This document shows, piece by piece, positions 35,426-43,803 of a DNA stretch of 64,000 bases. Under the pieces are notes generated by a model. That model did not search any database and was not told where the DNA came from. It saw nothing but the letters and a program-made list of their open reading frames with translations. This stretch comes from Duganella flavida (lineage in GTDB: Bacteria > Pseudomonadota > Gammaproteobacteria > Burkholderiales > Burkholderiaceae_D): NCBI RefSeq assembly GCF_009857445.1, contig NZ_WWCN01000016.1, positions 62,001-126,000 of the forward strand, given 5' to 3'. The number at the start of each line of letters is the position of its first letter. The first letter of the stretch is position 1. The translations under genes were made by a program, and so were the position numbers.

Positions 35426-37216
35426 ATGGAAAAACTGCTGCCGTACTACGAACGCGAGTTGAGCATGCTGCGGCGCGCTGGCGCCGAGTTTGCGGGACGC
35501 TATCCCAAGCTCACCGGCAGCCTGCAGATGCGTGGCGAGACTTGCGCCGATCCGCATGTGGAGCGCTTGATACAAGCCTCCGCTTTCCTCAACGCGCGCG
35601 TCGCCAAGCTGCTGGATGACGGCTACGCCAATTTCACCGAAGCGTTGCTGGGCATGCTGTACCCGCACTATCTGCGGCCGATGCCATCGTGCTCGATTGC
35701 GCGCATCGACTACAGCGGTGCGCGCGCCAACGAAATCAGCACCACCAGCGTGCTGCCGCGCGGAACGGCAATGAAATCGATCGGGCAAGGCGCAGTGGCC
35801 TGCCGTTTTCGCACCATCTACGACGCAACCGTAGCGCCGGTGGCGATTCGTGCGGCGTGGTTCGAGCCGTATATTCAAGTGCCATCTTCACTGTCACTAC
35901 CGCAGGATGCCGGTTCCGCCATCTGCATCACGATTGAAAGCACGTCCGCTGCGCGTTCGCTGGCGGCGCTAGAGCTGCCCACGCTACGCGTCTTCATCGA
36001 CGGCGAAGCTACGCTGAGCGCCACGCTGCGCGACGCGCTGTTCATGCGCATCGCCTGCGCCTGTGTCGAAGCGGATGACCAGTGGCAAATGCTGGAGCGC
36101 GTGCCGCTGTCTTCCGTGGGCTTCGCGGACAACGAAGCACTGCTGCCCGCCGCATCATCCGAACATAGCGCCTACCGTCTGCTAAGCGAATATTTCGCCT
36201 TTCCCGAAAAGTTTGATTTTTTCGACATTGACCTTGCCGCGCTAGTCGCCAGCGCGCCTGATGGCTGCAAGCGCCTGACCTTACGCCTGGCGCTTGCCGA
36301 CGTGCGGCCCGACACGCCGCCTGCCCGTATCCTACGCGCGCTGGTGGCAGAGAATCTTGTATTGGGCTGTACGCCGATCATCAACCTATTTCCGCATCCC
36401 GCCACGCCCATCCGTATCACGCACGAGAGCAGCAGCTACCCGCTGCTACCCGACGAGATACCTGGCAGCGCGTGCGACATCTACAGCATCGATAACTTGC
36501 AACTGGTGCGCAAGGCACGCGACGGCAGTACGGTGACAGAATTCTTCCCCTACTACTCGCTCCGCCACGGCGACGTTGAACGCAAGGGCCGCTACTGGCT
36601 AGCCCACCGCGATGAACTAATGACGGCCGGTCTTGAGCACACCCTCGCGCTGGTGGATCGCGACTTCTCGCCGCTGTGCATGGAAAGCGGCACAGCGTCC
36701 GTGCGCCTGACCTGCACCAATCGCAACCTGCCTCATAGCTTGCAGCACGGCCGCGCCACTGGCGACCTTAGTACCGAAAGCGCCATCGGCAGCTTCCCGA
36801 TCCGCATGCTGCGCCGGCCATCGCTGTCGCATCGCTGGCCAGCGGACCGCTGGGGACTGATCGCGCATCTGGCATTGAACCATCGTTCGCTCACGCAGGA
36901 AGGCCTGCCCGCGCTGACCGCCATGTTGCGACTGTACGCGCAGCAGGACAGCGCCGTCTCGCAACGCATGATCGATGGCGTGACGGCACTGTCCCATCGT
37001 CCCACCACGGCGTGGATACGGCAGGCACAGGGCAAGGCCTACTTGCGCGGCGTCGAAGTACAGGTGTCGCTGGATGAGGAGGCGTATGCCGGCACCGGCA
37101 TCCACGCGTTCGTGCAGATCCTCGACCACCTGTTTGGCCTGCATGTGCATTTGAATAGCTTCACACGGCTGGTATCGTACTTTTGTGATTCAAGAGACGT
37201 CGATAGTCCCATATAA
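35426..37216 (+). CDS. tssF: T6SS baseplate subunit TssF with replaced C-terminus
   Basis: About 596 residues, starting MEKLLPYYERELSMLRR; an ATG three codons earlier is possible. Family blocks: AEFAGRYPKLTGSL, DPHVERLIQASAFLNARV, MLYPHYLRPMPSCSIARI, and near the end HAFVQILDHLFGLHVHLNSF. TssF forms the baseplate wedge with TssG and TssK. After SFTRLV (about base 37174) the expected final strand, which in relatives ends with a basic/hydrophobic stretch, is replaced by SYFCDSRDVDSPI and a stop, and no tssG follows. I read this as the left junction of a genomic island. The wedge may be non-functional, so this T6SS locus is probably disrupted. Confidence 0.88.
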   Translation: MEKLLPYYERELSMLRRAGAEFAGRYPKLTGSLQMRGETCADPHVERLIQASAFLNARVAKLLDDGYANFTEALLGMLYPHYLRPMPSCSIARIDYSGARANEISTTSVLPRGTAMKSIGQGAVACRFRTIYDATVAPVAIRAAWFEPYIQVPSSLSLPQDAGSAICITIESTSAARSLAALELPTLRVFIDGEATLSATLRDALFMRIACACVEADDQWQMLERVPLSSVGFADNEALLPAASSEHSAYRLLSEYFAFPEKFDFFDIDLAALVASAPDGCKRLTLRLALADVRPDTPPARILRALVAENLVLGCTPIINLFPHPATPIRITHESSSYPLLPDEIPGSACDIYSIDNLQLVRKARDGSTVTEFFPYYSLRHGDVERKGRYWLAHRDELMTAGLEHTLALVDRDFSPLCMESGTASVRLTCTNRNLPHSLQHGRATGDLSTESAIGSFPIRMLRRPSLSHRWPADRWGLIAHLALNHRSLTQEGLPALTAMLRLYAQQDSAVSQRMIDGVTALSHRPTTAWIRQAQGKAYLRGVEVQVSLDEEAYAGTGIHAFVQILDHLFGLHVHLNSFTRLVSYFCDSRDVDSPI

Positions 37217-37274
37217 CAAGAACTGCGCTCTGGAGAATTGGACCACGAGTTCGGTACGAACTGAATAGGCGTAA

Positions 37275-37302
37275 AAAAAGCCAACCTGAAGGTTGGCTTT
37301 TT
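37275..37302 (+). terminator. Intrinsic terminator downstream of truncated tssF
   Basis: Perfect 12-bp stem AAAAAGCCAACC/GGTTGGCTTTTT with a TGAA loop. U-tracts on both strands, so it can work in both directions. Located 59 bases past the tssF stop. Confidence 0.92.
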
Positions 37303-37428
37303 GAATTCGTGCCTTAGCACTCGTAAGGCGCCTTAGTTAGTGCAACTACTTTTCGTGAAAATCAAAGACATAGGTTTGCGAGCGACGAAGTGAAGACCGG
37401 GTTGGAACGTACTTAGTGCAACCAGCCT

Positions 37429-37462
37429 AAAGAGGTGTCACAGTTTGTGCACCTCTTTTTTT
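37429..37462 (+). terminator. Second intrinsic terminator
   Basis: Stem AAAGAGGTG/CACCTCTTT (37429-37437, 37450-37458) with a 12-base loop and a run of seven T's starting within the right arm. Insulates the island genes from upstream transcription. Confidence 0.85.
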
Positions 37463-37728
37463 GCGTCGAGATCGAGCTGCTAAAGGACGCCAGATGCAAA
37501 GACGCGATCGTGACAGGGCCGATGGCCAAGTGGAAGCAGAAGGGGAAAAGTAGAAGTAGAGATGGGAATGTTGGAAGGTCATCGATCAGGAACGAACGTT
37601 TCGACAGCGCGGTCGCGACGCCCTCTTGCGCGAAAAATTCTGACCAGATTCACAGAAAAGAGAAATTCAGATTGCAAAATGCGCCGGCCTGCAGATCCTT
37701 CAGCGAGGACGAGGGACGGAGAGAAAAA

Positions 37729-38193
37729 ATGCAGATCAAATGCTGCGCGGCTTGTGGGAAGAGCTTCCCGATTCGCACGCAAAAAACCGGTCAGAGCTAC
37801 TGTTCTCAACCTGATTGCCAGAAGGTGCGTCGAAGAAGGTGGCAGCAGGAAAAGCGCAAGAGCGATCCCGATTATGCCGAAAACCAGGCGAGAGCACAGC
37901 AGGCGTGGAGCAAGCGCAATTCCGATTACTGGAAAAATTACCGAACTGCACATCCTGATTATGTTGAGCAAAATCGGAAAATGCAACACGCGCGAAATGC
38001 GCGATCCTCAGTCGACAAGCGCGGGGTAATTGCAAAGATGGACGTGTCAAACGAGCCCTTTCGGCTAGTAACGGGACTGTACGAGTTGACTCCGATCGCT
38101 GCGGTTGGAATTGCAAAGATGGACGTGTGGACGGTCGAATTACGAGTGGTGGCGCGTGCGCAATCCGTTAAATCAGCAATTGCAAAGAGATGA
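37729..38193 (+). CDS. Zinc-ribbon small protein of recombinase/ParB islands
   Basis: 154 residues from ATG 37729 with GGACGGAGAG upstream; the longer frame from 37435 starts inside the terminator and is unlikely. The N-terminus has a C-x2-C...C-x4-C zinc knuckle (CCAACGKSF, YCSQPDCQKVRRRRW). It is followed by a characteristic region with two near-repeats, SDPDYAENQARAQQAW and NSDYWKNYRTAHPDYVEQN. Similar proteins sit directly upstream of large serine recombinase plus RepB/ParB genes in other proteobacteria (from memory), so it probably works with them, perhaps as a DNA-binding accessory. The last ~50 codons overlap three DNA direct repeats, so the C-terminus may have been shaped by those sites. 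Confidence 0.65.
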   Translation: MQIKCCAACGKSFPIRTQKTGQSYCSQPDCQKVRRRRWQQEKRKSDPDYAENQARAQQAWSKRNSDYWKNYRTAHPDYVEQNRKMQHARNARSSVDKRGVIAKMDVSNEPFRLVTGLYELTPIAAVGIAKMDVWTVELRVVARAQSVKSAIAKR

Positions 38194-38201
38194 CGTGTCA
38201 A
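38028..38201 (+). repeat. Three direct repeats AATTGCAAAG...GACGTGT upstream of recombinase 1
   Basis: Copies at 38028-38050, 38109-38128 and 38178-38201. Core AATTGCAAAGATGGACGTGT; the third copy has AGAGAT in place of AGATG. All are on one strand, with start-to-start spacings of 81 and 69 bases, and end 95 bases before the recombinase start. A partial GACGTGTCAAC also occurs at 40530 inside the first parB gene. Candidate binding sites for the ParB-like proteins or the recombinase. Confidence 0.8.
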
Positions 38202-38295
38202 CAGGCTAACAAACAGCTGCTATCTTGGATTTACGCCGATGCGATCCAAGTGAAATTTCGAGAAACCTGTTTGGCAATCTTAACGACTGACGACC

Positions 38296-39861
38296 ATGCT
38301 AAGAGACCGCGCCACGGATGTAGAGCCGATCCCACGCCCAGCGACCAAAGCTGTCGAGTACGTTCGGATGTCGACTGAGCACCAGCAATATTCAACCGAG
38401 AATCAGTCCGCCAAAATTCGTGAGTATGCTGCGTCCCGGGGAATTGAAATCATCCGTACCTACGCCGACGCCGGTAAAAGCGGGCTGCGGCTCGACGGGA
38501 GGGAGGCGCTGCAGCGGCTGATCCGGGATGCTGAGTCCAGCTCCGCTGACTTTCAACTCATTCTGGTCTATGACGTGAGCCGTTGGGGGCGCTTCCAAGA
38601 TGCGGATGAAAGTGCGTATTACGAATACCGTTGCCGCCGCGCGGGTGTGCAGGTTATTTACTGTGCAGAGCAATTCGAGAGCGACGGCTCTCCTGTTTCC
38701 ACTATCGTTAAAGGGGTAAAGCGGGCGATGGCTGGTGAGTACAGCCGTGAGCTATCGGCCAAAGTGTTTGCCGGACAATGCAGGTTGATTGAGCTGGGGT
38801 ATCGCCAGGGGGGACCTGCAGGATTTGGACTGCGTAGGGTTTTAATCGACCAACATGGCAGCTTGAAGACTGAACTCAGTCGAGGTGAGCATAAAAGTTT
38901 GCAGACTGATCGTGTCATCCTCGTCGCTGGGCCTGAAGAAGAAGTCCGTACCGTAAATCAGATGTATCGATGGTTTATCGATGATGGCATGGTGGAGTCT
39001 GAAATCGCGGCCCGTCTGAACAGTCAAGGGCTTAAGACTGACCTTGGCCGGCCTTGGACGCGCGCTACAGTCCATGAGGTGCTCACTAACGAAAAGTACA
39101 TCGGCCACAATGTGTATAACCGTACGTCGTTTAAGCTTAAAAAATTGAGGGTGGTGAATACACCAGAGATGTGGATACGCAAGGAAGATGCCTTCGATCC
39201 GATAGTACCTAGTGAAGTGTTTTACACCGTCAAAGGGATCATGCGCGCACGCTCGCGTCGCTACACCGACGAGGAGCTCATTGAGCGTCTTCGCAACCTT
39301 TACCAAAACCGAGGCTTCCTTTCTGGCCTGGTCATTAACGAAACCGAAGGGATGCCCTCCACGGCGGTCTACTCTCATCGGTTTGGAAGCCTTCTGCAAG
39401 CCTACATGACCGTCGGATTTTCGCCGGATAGAGATTATCGCTATCTAGAGGCCAATAGATTTTTGCGCCGCTATCACCCAGAGATTATTGCTCAAACTGA
39501 GCGTTCAATTATTGATTTAGGCGGAGGCGTTGCGCGAGACCCCGCCACTGATCTACTACGCTTGAACAACGAGTTCAGCGTGTCTTTGGTCCTTGCTCGT
39601 TGCCAGGAGCATGGGGCAGGGCGATATTCCTGGAAGATTCGATTTGATACAAGCTTAGCGCCTGACATTACTGTTGCAGTTCGATTGGATCGCAGCAATC
39701 AAAACGCACTCGATTATTACCTGCTGCCCCGCTTGGACTTCGGTTATGCACGCGTGAATCTGAAGGAGACAAACGCTATCGAGTTCGAGGCGTACCATTT
39801 TCAGACCTTGGATTACTTGTATGGCATGGCCGAGCGCGTCCTCGTTAGAAAGGCTGGATGA
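38296..39861 (+). CDS. Large serine recombinase 1
   Basis: 521 residues. Resolvase domain with catalytic Ser26 (YVRMSTEHQ) and the arginine region YDVSRWGRF; a recombinase domain (GFGLRRVL, LTNEKYIGHNVYN) to about 310. Instead of the usual zinc ribbon and coiled coil there is a short motif around GMPSTAVYSHRFGSLLQAY, like homing-endonuclease-associated repeats, then a ~140-residue C-terminal domain (DITVAVRLDRSNQNALDYY). Recombinases 2 and 3 share this plan. It overlaps parB1 by 4 bases (ATGA), so recombination and ParB functions are coupled. Probably integrates, excises or resolves the island or a circular form of it. Confidence 0.9.
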   Translation: MLRDRATDVEPIPRPATKAVEYVRMSTEHQQYSTENQSAKIREYAASRGIEIIRTYADAGKSGLRLDGREALQRLIRDAESSSADFQLILVYDVSRWGRFQDADESAYYEYRCRRAGVQVIYCAEQFESDGSPVSTIVKGVKRAMAGEYSRELSAKVFAGQCRLIELGYRQGGPAGFGLRRVLIDQHGSLKTELSRGEHKSLQTDRVILVAGPEEEVRTVNQMYRWFIDDGMVESEIAARLNSQGLKTDLGRPWTRATVHEVLTNEKYIGHNVYNRTSFKLKKLRVVNTPEMWIRKEDAFDPIVPSEVFYTVKGIMRARSRRYTDEELIERLRNLYQNRGFLSGLVINETEGMPSTAVYSHRFGSLLQAYMTVGFSPDRDYRYLEANRFLRRYHPEIIAQTERSIIDLGGGVARDPATDLLRLNNEFSVSLVLARCQEHGAGRYSWKIRFDTSLAPDITVAVRLDRSNQNALDYYLLPRLDFGYARVNLKETNAIEFEAYHFQTLDYLYGMAERVLVRKAG

Positions 39862-40760
39862 ACATGGAGCAGCGGTCAAGTGAAATGCAAATGATCCCGA
39901 TCGACATGATCGAGACGCTTAACCCAAGAGAACGCAATAGCAAAGTCTTCGCGGAGATCGTCGCCAATATCAAAACCATCGGCCTCAAAAAACCGATCAC
40001 GGTGACCAAACGCCGGCGCTCGGATGGTTCCGAACTCTACTTGTTGATATGTGGCGAGGGGCGTGTCAAAGCTTATAAAGCGTTGGGAGAAAAAACCATT
40101 CCAGCGCTCGTAGTCATGGTTGATGATGAAGCGGCTCTGATCATGAACCTGACGGAGAACATTGCGCGCCGTCAGTATCGCCCCTTGGAAGCCTTGCAGA
40201 GCATCGAACGCCTAAGAGATCAAGGGTACGACAAGAAAGCGATTGCTGCGAAGACTGGGCTCCGGCCGGAGTATGTGCACGGAATATTGTCCCTGCTCAA
40301 GAAGGGCGAGGAGCGGCTGCTGGTCGCGGTCGCGAAAGGCCGAATTCCGCTGACAGCTGCGTTAAACATCGTCGATGCCGGCGACGATAACGGCGCCGTG
40401 CAACTCGCCCTACAAGGTGCCTATGAGTCTGGTGCGCTGCGTGGACAGCAGCTTTTACAAGCACGAAAGGTAATTGAGAGTCGACAGCTAATGGGGCCAT
40501 CAATGGCATCCGGTGGGAAGCGTAGACAATTAGACGTGTCAACATCAAGTCTCATTCGCACTTATCAAAAGGAAGTGAATCGTCAAAAGCTCATGGTGAA
40601 GAAAGCGGAGTTCGCACAGCAGCGACTACTATTTGTCACGGGCGCGCTGCGCCAGTTGCTGGCAGACGAAAACTTCGCGACCCTGTTGCGCGCGGAGGGG
40701 CTTGATACGCTACCCAAATATCTCGCTGATCGTGTCTGGCCGATGGGGAATGCGGCATGA
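39858..40760 (+). CDS. ParB/RepB-like protein 1
   Basis: 300 residues. An N-terminal ParB domain (IPIDMIETLNPRERNSKVFAEIV; CTP-pocket-like GEGRVKAYKALG; TENIARRQYRPLEA), then a central helix-turn-helix (KKAIAAKTGLRPEYVHGILSLL) and a RepB-type C-terminal part. Translationally coupled to recombinase 1 and to parB2 (4-base overlaps on both sides). No parA partner is present. Inference: it binds sites such as the direct repeats at 38028 and acts as recombination-site architecture or as a segregation factor for an excised circle. Confidence 0.88.
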   Translation: MNMEQRSSEMQMIPIDMIETLNPRERNSKVFAEIVANIKTIGLKKPITVTKRRRSDGSELYLLICGEGRVKAYKALGEKTIPALVVMVDDEAALIMNLTENIARRQYRPLEALQSIERLRDQGYDKKAIAAKTGLRPEYVHGILSLLKKGEERLLVAVAKGRIPLTAALNIVDAGDDNGAVQLALQGAYESGALRGQQLLQARKVIESRQLMGPSMASGGKRRQLDVSTSSLIRTYQKEVNRQKLMVKKAEFAQQRLLFVTGALRQLLADENFATLLRAEGLDTLPKYLADRVWPMGNAA

Positions 40761-41647
40761 GCAAAATACCGCTAGGCTTTATTCCTGAGCCGATCACTAT
40801 CTCAATTGACCATCTTCTTCTATCGCGAAAAGTATCGCCTGACGAGATCGCCTCTCGAAAATATGATCAGATCCGTTCCTCGATTGAGGAGATTGGGAAT
40901 ATAGAACCCTTCGTGGTGGTAAAGGCCGAGAAACATAGCAATGAGTCGGGGTTATACATCCTCCTAGACGGGCACCTTCGCTTGGTCGCGCTGCAGCAGT
41001 TGAACTGCACAGAGGTGTGCTGCCTGATCGCCACAGACGATGAGAGTTATACCTTCAATACCCGAGTCAGTCGGCTATCGACGATTCAGGAGCACTACAT
41101 GATTCGCCGCGCGATCGACCGCGGCGTTAGTCCTCAGCGGTTGGCCAAAGCGCTGAGTGTCGACGTTAGTCAAATCAACAAGAAGTTGAATCTTCTTCAG
41201 GGAATTTGTTCGGAAGCGGCGGAGCTTCTGACCGATCGCCAATTTTCTCCGGAGATTGCTCGTGTGCTGCGTAAGATGAAGCCAACTCGCCAGGTTGAAT
41301 GTGTTGAGCTCATGACGTCGGCGAATAATCTCACCATTGCCTATGCCGAGGCAATGCTAGTAGCGACGCCCACATCAATGCTGGTTGAAGGGAAAAAGCC
41401 GTCCAAGATGTCAGGCGTATCGCAAGAGCAAATTTCGAAGATGGAGCGGGAGATGGGTAACCTCCAGCTTCAGTACAAAAATGTCGAGCAGACATATGGC
41501 CAGGATGTGCTGCATCTCGTGCTGGCGAAGGGGTATCTGGCGAAATTATTGGAAAATCAGGCCGTCTCGCATTATCTTAAAAGTCGACAGCCCGAAGTGT
41601 TTGCTGAGTTTGAAGCAATTGTACAAACGGTCTCTATTGATCAGTAG
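40757..41647 (+). CDS. ParB/RepB-like protein 2
   Basis: 296 residues, a divergent paralogue of the preceding gene: ParB-like fold (ISIDHLLLSRKVSPDEIASRK, ILLDGHLRLVALQQL), a helix-turn-helix (SPQRLAKALSVDVSQINKKL) and a coiled C-terminal region (MEREMGNLQLQYKNVEQTY). The ENxxR motif of canonical ParB is lost (RVSRLSTIQEHYMIRR), so it may not bind or hydrolyse CTP. The 4-base overlap suggests a stoichiometric partner of ParB 1. Last gene of the rec1-parB1-parB2 operon. Confidence 0.82.
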   Translation: MSKIPLGFIPEPITISIDHLLLSRKVSPDEIASRKYDQIRSSIEEIGNIEPFVVVKAEKHSNESGLYILLDGHLRLVALQQLNCTEVCCLIATDDESYTFNTRVSRLSTIQEHYMIRRAIDRGVSPQRLAKALSVDVSQINKKLNLLQGICSEAAELLTDRQFSPEIARVLRKMKPTRQVECVELMTSANNLTIAYAEAMLVATPTSMLVEGKKPSKMSGVSQEQISKMEREMGNLQLQYKNVEQTYGQDVLHLVLAKGYLAKLLENQAVSHYLKSRQPEVFAEFEAIVQTVSIDQ

Positions 41648-41891
41648 TTCTCGCTGCGTGACGCAGGCTATTCGATCGGCGCATGTTCTTTAAAAATCTA
41701 TTCGATTCTTTTCGAGCGTCCCGTCCGTCCCCGGGGCGCTCAATGGAGCATACTGGCCCACCGTCGAAATTGTTCAGTTATTGAAGACTGAACTGAGTTG
41801 AATCAGAGACCTCGGCATTGTGCGTTTTCGGCTTCCGCCTTGGCGTGCTGCGGAGCTGAATTACTTGAACGCGATCATCTAAGTTCAAAAG
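41648..41891. other. Convergent intergenic spacer with GC hairpin
   Basis: 244 bases between the parB2 stop and the recombinase 2 stop, no gene. Holds an imperfect GC stem (41714-41722 with 41733-41741) without a U-tract, possibly a bidirectional termination region. Confidence 0.45.
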
Positions 41892-43439
41892 TTATAGTTG
41901 AAAATGGTCGTTAGAAACACCAAAGATCTGCGCTAGGCTGTCATAGCAAGAGTCGGCCACGCGCACGAGACTTTGCTCGGTTAGAAATATCGCGTCCTGC
42001 GAAAATTGGGCCTGTGATAGCAACACGTAACGCTCTATTTGAATGTTCTTGCGGTCCATCAAACCACATAGTACGAAGTCTGTTGGCATAGCAAAGCGTA
42101 AGGGGACTCGCCAGCGTGATCGGCCAGTGTTATCTAGACGGCAGGCCGCGACTGCGATTTTTACGTGGACAACGCCGTTAAGCAAAAGAACGTTATTCCA
42201 TTCCGTTGTACAGGAATTACCGCCAGCGCTCTCTGCATACCGTCTAACTGCTGCAAGCAAGTCTGTCGCCAATAGTCGGGTAGTGCGATAACTCAGGGTG
42301 CCAGTCGCAGTCCGCAGGGGCGGTAGCCCCGCTGCCGCATACGCGCGCAAGTATCCGCCGAATAAAGCGTTGATGATGCCGCCGCCTGGTAAGGAAGGAT
42401 CGCCACGGCAGAGTGCTATGTTGATCGTACCGTGGTGTTTATAGATTGCGCGCAATTGCTTCAGTATAGCTTCGCGCTGAGGACCGCTAGCATTCTGGTG
42501 TCTGATCTGTTGCGCCTGATCGAAAACGGTGGCGTCAACTATCGGTTCCAGTGCCCCGTTACAGCATATCCATTGCGTCGGCTGATTTGGGGTAACAGGA
42601 CTGCCCATGCGACGCGTCGTCTGGTTGTAGAGTAGATCACCGCAATAGCGTCGGTTCACTAGAATGCGACGCACTGCGGTTGAACTCCAAATTTTTCCTG
42701 AGTCCCTCGATGACGCATCTTTGCGCAGTAAGGCTGCAATCCGGCGGTCACTCAGCCTGCGGTCCACATAGAGTTGGAAAATTCGCCGAACAACGGCCAC
42801 CTCGTCAGCAGGGCCATGCACCAGCGCCACCCGATCAGTCGCAGTGGCTTTACGTTCCCCCGGCATCAGCGGTGTGCGTCTGGTACCATTCGCTGCGACG
42901 GATACACGACGCAAGCCGTAGCCGGGCTTACCACCTTGCTTGAATCCCATGCTCGAGAAACGGGATTGTGCCGCCAGCACCTTAACGCCCAACTCGCGAC
43001 TGTATTCCGCGGCCATGATGCGTTTGATACCTTTCAAAAGTGCGCTCATCGGCGTTCCGTCCGCTACAAACGTTTCTGCGCAGTACTGCACGGACACCCC
43101 GCTCCGACGACATAAGTGTTCGTAAAATGCGCTTTCGTCGACATCCTGAAAACGCCCCCAGCGACTAACGTCAAAAACCACAACAACCGAAAATCCGCAG
43201 CTTGTACTGGTCACCTCCGACAACAGCGAGAGCAACCCTGGTCGATTATCCACTTTCAGTCCGCTATGCCCGGCGTCAACAAATGTCCGCACAATGACTA
43301 AGCCTTTTGCGTCAGCGTACCGTCTGATCGCATCCAACTGGTGCTGAACGGAGTGGTCCTGCGTCGCTCTCGACATGCGCACATAGGCCGCTGCCGGTAA
43401 CGTGGGTGTCACAGCGGGTATCGAATCGTTTCTGTTCAT
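41892..43439 (-). CDS. Large serine recombinase 2
   Basis: 515 residues from ATG 43439, preceded by GGAGGCGAG, which decides the start over 43460. Catalytic Ser23 in YVRMSRATQ, FDVSRWGRF and recombinase domain (GYGLRRVSVA, LVNRRYCGDLLYN). Same plan as recombinase 1, including the RALYKHHG-type repeat (here LRAIYKHHGTIN) and a C-terminal domain (RWRVPLRFAMPTDFVLC), but clearly diverged. Opposite in direction to recombinases 1 and 3, with no ParB partner. Could act at a different attachment site or be a leftover of another integration. Confidence 0.9.
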   Translation of the reverse strand: MNRNDSIPAVTPTLPAAAYVRMSRATQDHSVQHQLDAIRRYADAKGLVIVRTFVDAGHSGLKVDNRPGLLSLLSEVTSTSCGFSVVVVFDVSRWGRFQDVDESAFYEHLCRRSGVSVQYCAETFVADGTPMSALLKGIKRIMAAEYSRELGVKVLAAQSRFSSMGFKQGGKPGYGLRRVSVAANGTRRTPLMPGERKATATDRVALVHGPADEVAVVRRIFQLYVDRRLSDRRIAALLRKDASSRDSGKIWSSTAVRRILVNRRYCGDLLYNQTTRRMGSPVTPNQPTQWICCNGALEPIVDATVFDQAQQIRHQNASGPQREAILKQLRAIYKHHGTINIALCRGDPSLPGGGIINALFGGYLRAYAAAGLPPLRTATGTLSYRTTRLLATDLLAAVRRYAESAGGNSCTTEWNNVLLLNGVVHVKIAVAACRLDNTGRSRWRVPLRFAMPTDFVLCGLMDRKNIQIERYVLLSQAQFSQDAIFLTEQSLVRVADSCYDSLAQIFGVSNDHFQL

Positions 43440-43600
43440 CTCGCCTCCATTCATGGCCATAGGCGGTTGGCACTAGGTGCCTCAACATGCGCGGAGCGGC
43501 AATCGCCCTTTTTCTATATGTATCGGCATTCAAGCCGCTACGGATCTACATGTTGATTTTTCGCAAATCGTCATTCGCTGCGAAAGAATATTGTGTAGCA

Positions 43601-43753
43601 ATGGAATTACGAACCTACCGCTTTTGTCTTGCTGCGCGAGCGCTTTCGGCCACGCACGGAAGTTATTTTGCCGCAGTCTTCCTGTTTGAGAACGGTATTG
43701 GGATTGAAGCTGCCTTGTTGGCGCTTGCTTACCGAGGACCTGTAGCAGGTTAA
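43601..43753 (+). CDS. Possible small protein in the divergent recombinase gap
   Basis: 50 residues (MELRTYRFCLAARALSATHG...). The part HGSYFAAVFLFENGIGIEAALLAL has the feel of a conserved small-protein family that I recall near such recombinases, but no good ribosome site precedes the ATG. It lies in the 364-base gap between divergent recombinases 2 and 3, which must also hold both promoters. Function unknown. Confidence 0.35.
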   Translation: MELRTYRFCLAARALSATHGSYFAAVFLFENGIGIEAALLALAYRGPVAG

Positions 43754-43803
43754 GGCAGTCATGATATTGTGGAGAGATATCCACCCGCATGTCATGGTGA
43801 CAT

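Larger units (their letters stand above)
37217..37728. other. Non-coding left end of the island
   Basis: No supportable gene in 512 bases. It holds two intrinsic terminators (37275 and 37429) and a 10-base direct repeat TTAGTGCAAC at 37337 and 37413, 76 bases apart. The repeat could be a transposase-binding motif of an element end, but I did not find it at another end. Confidence 0.5.

Noticed and set aside
37175..37260. TGT...ACA terminal inverted repeats of the Tn7-like element
   Set aside because: TGTGATTC at 37184 would suit a Tn7-type end, but I found no matching inverted copy near tnsA or further right, so no end was annotated.
41680..41700. GTTCTTTAAAAAT resembling an rRNA or leader boxA-type sequence
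   Set aside because: No rRNA or tRNA gene and no start codon follows; it lies between convergent genes.
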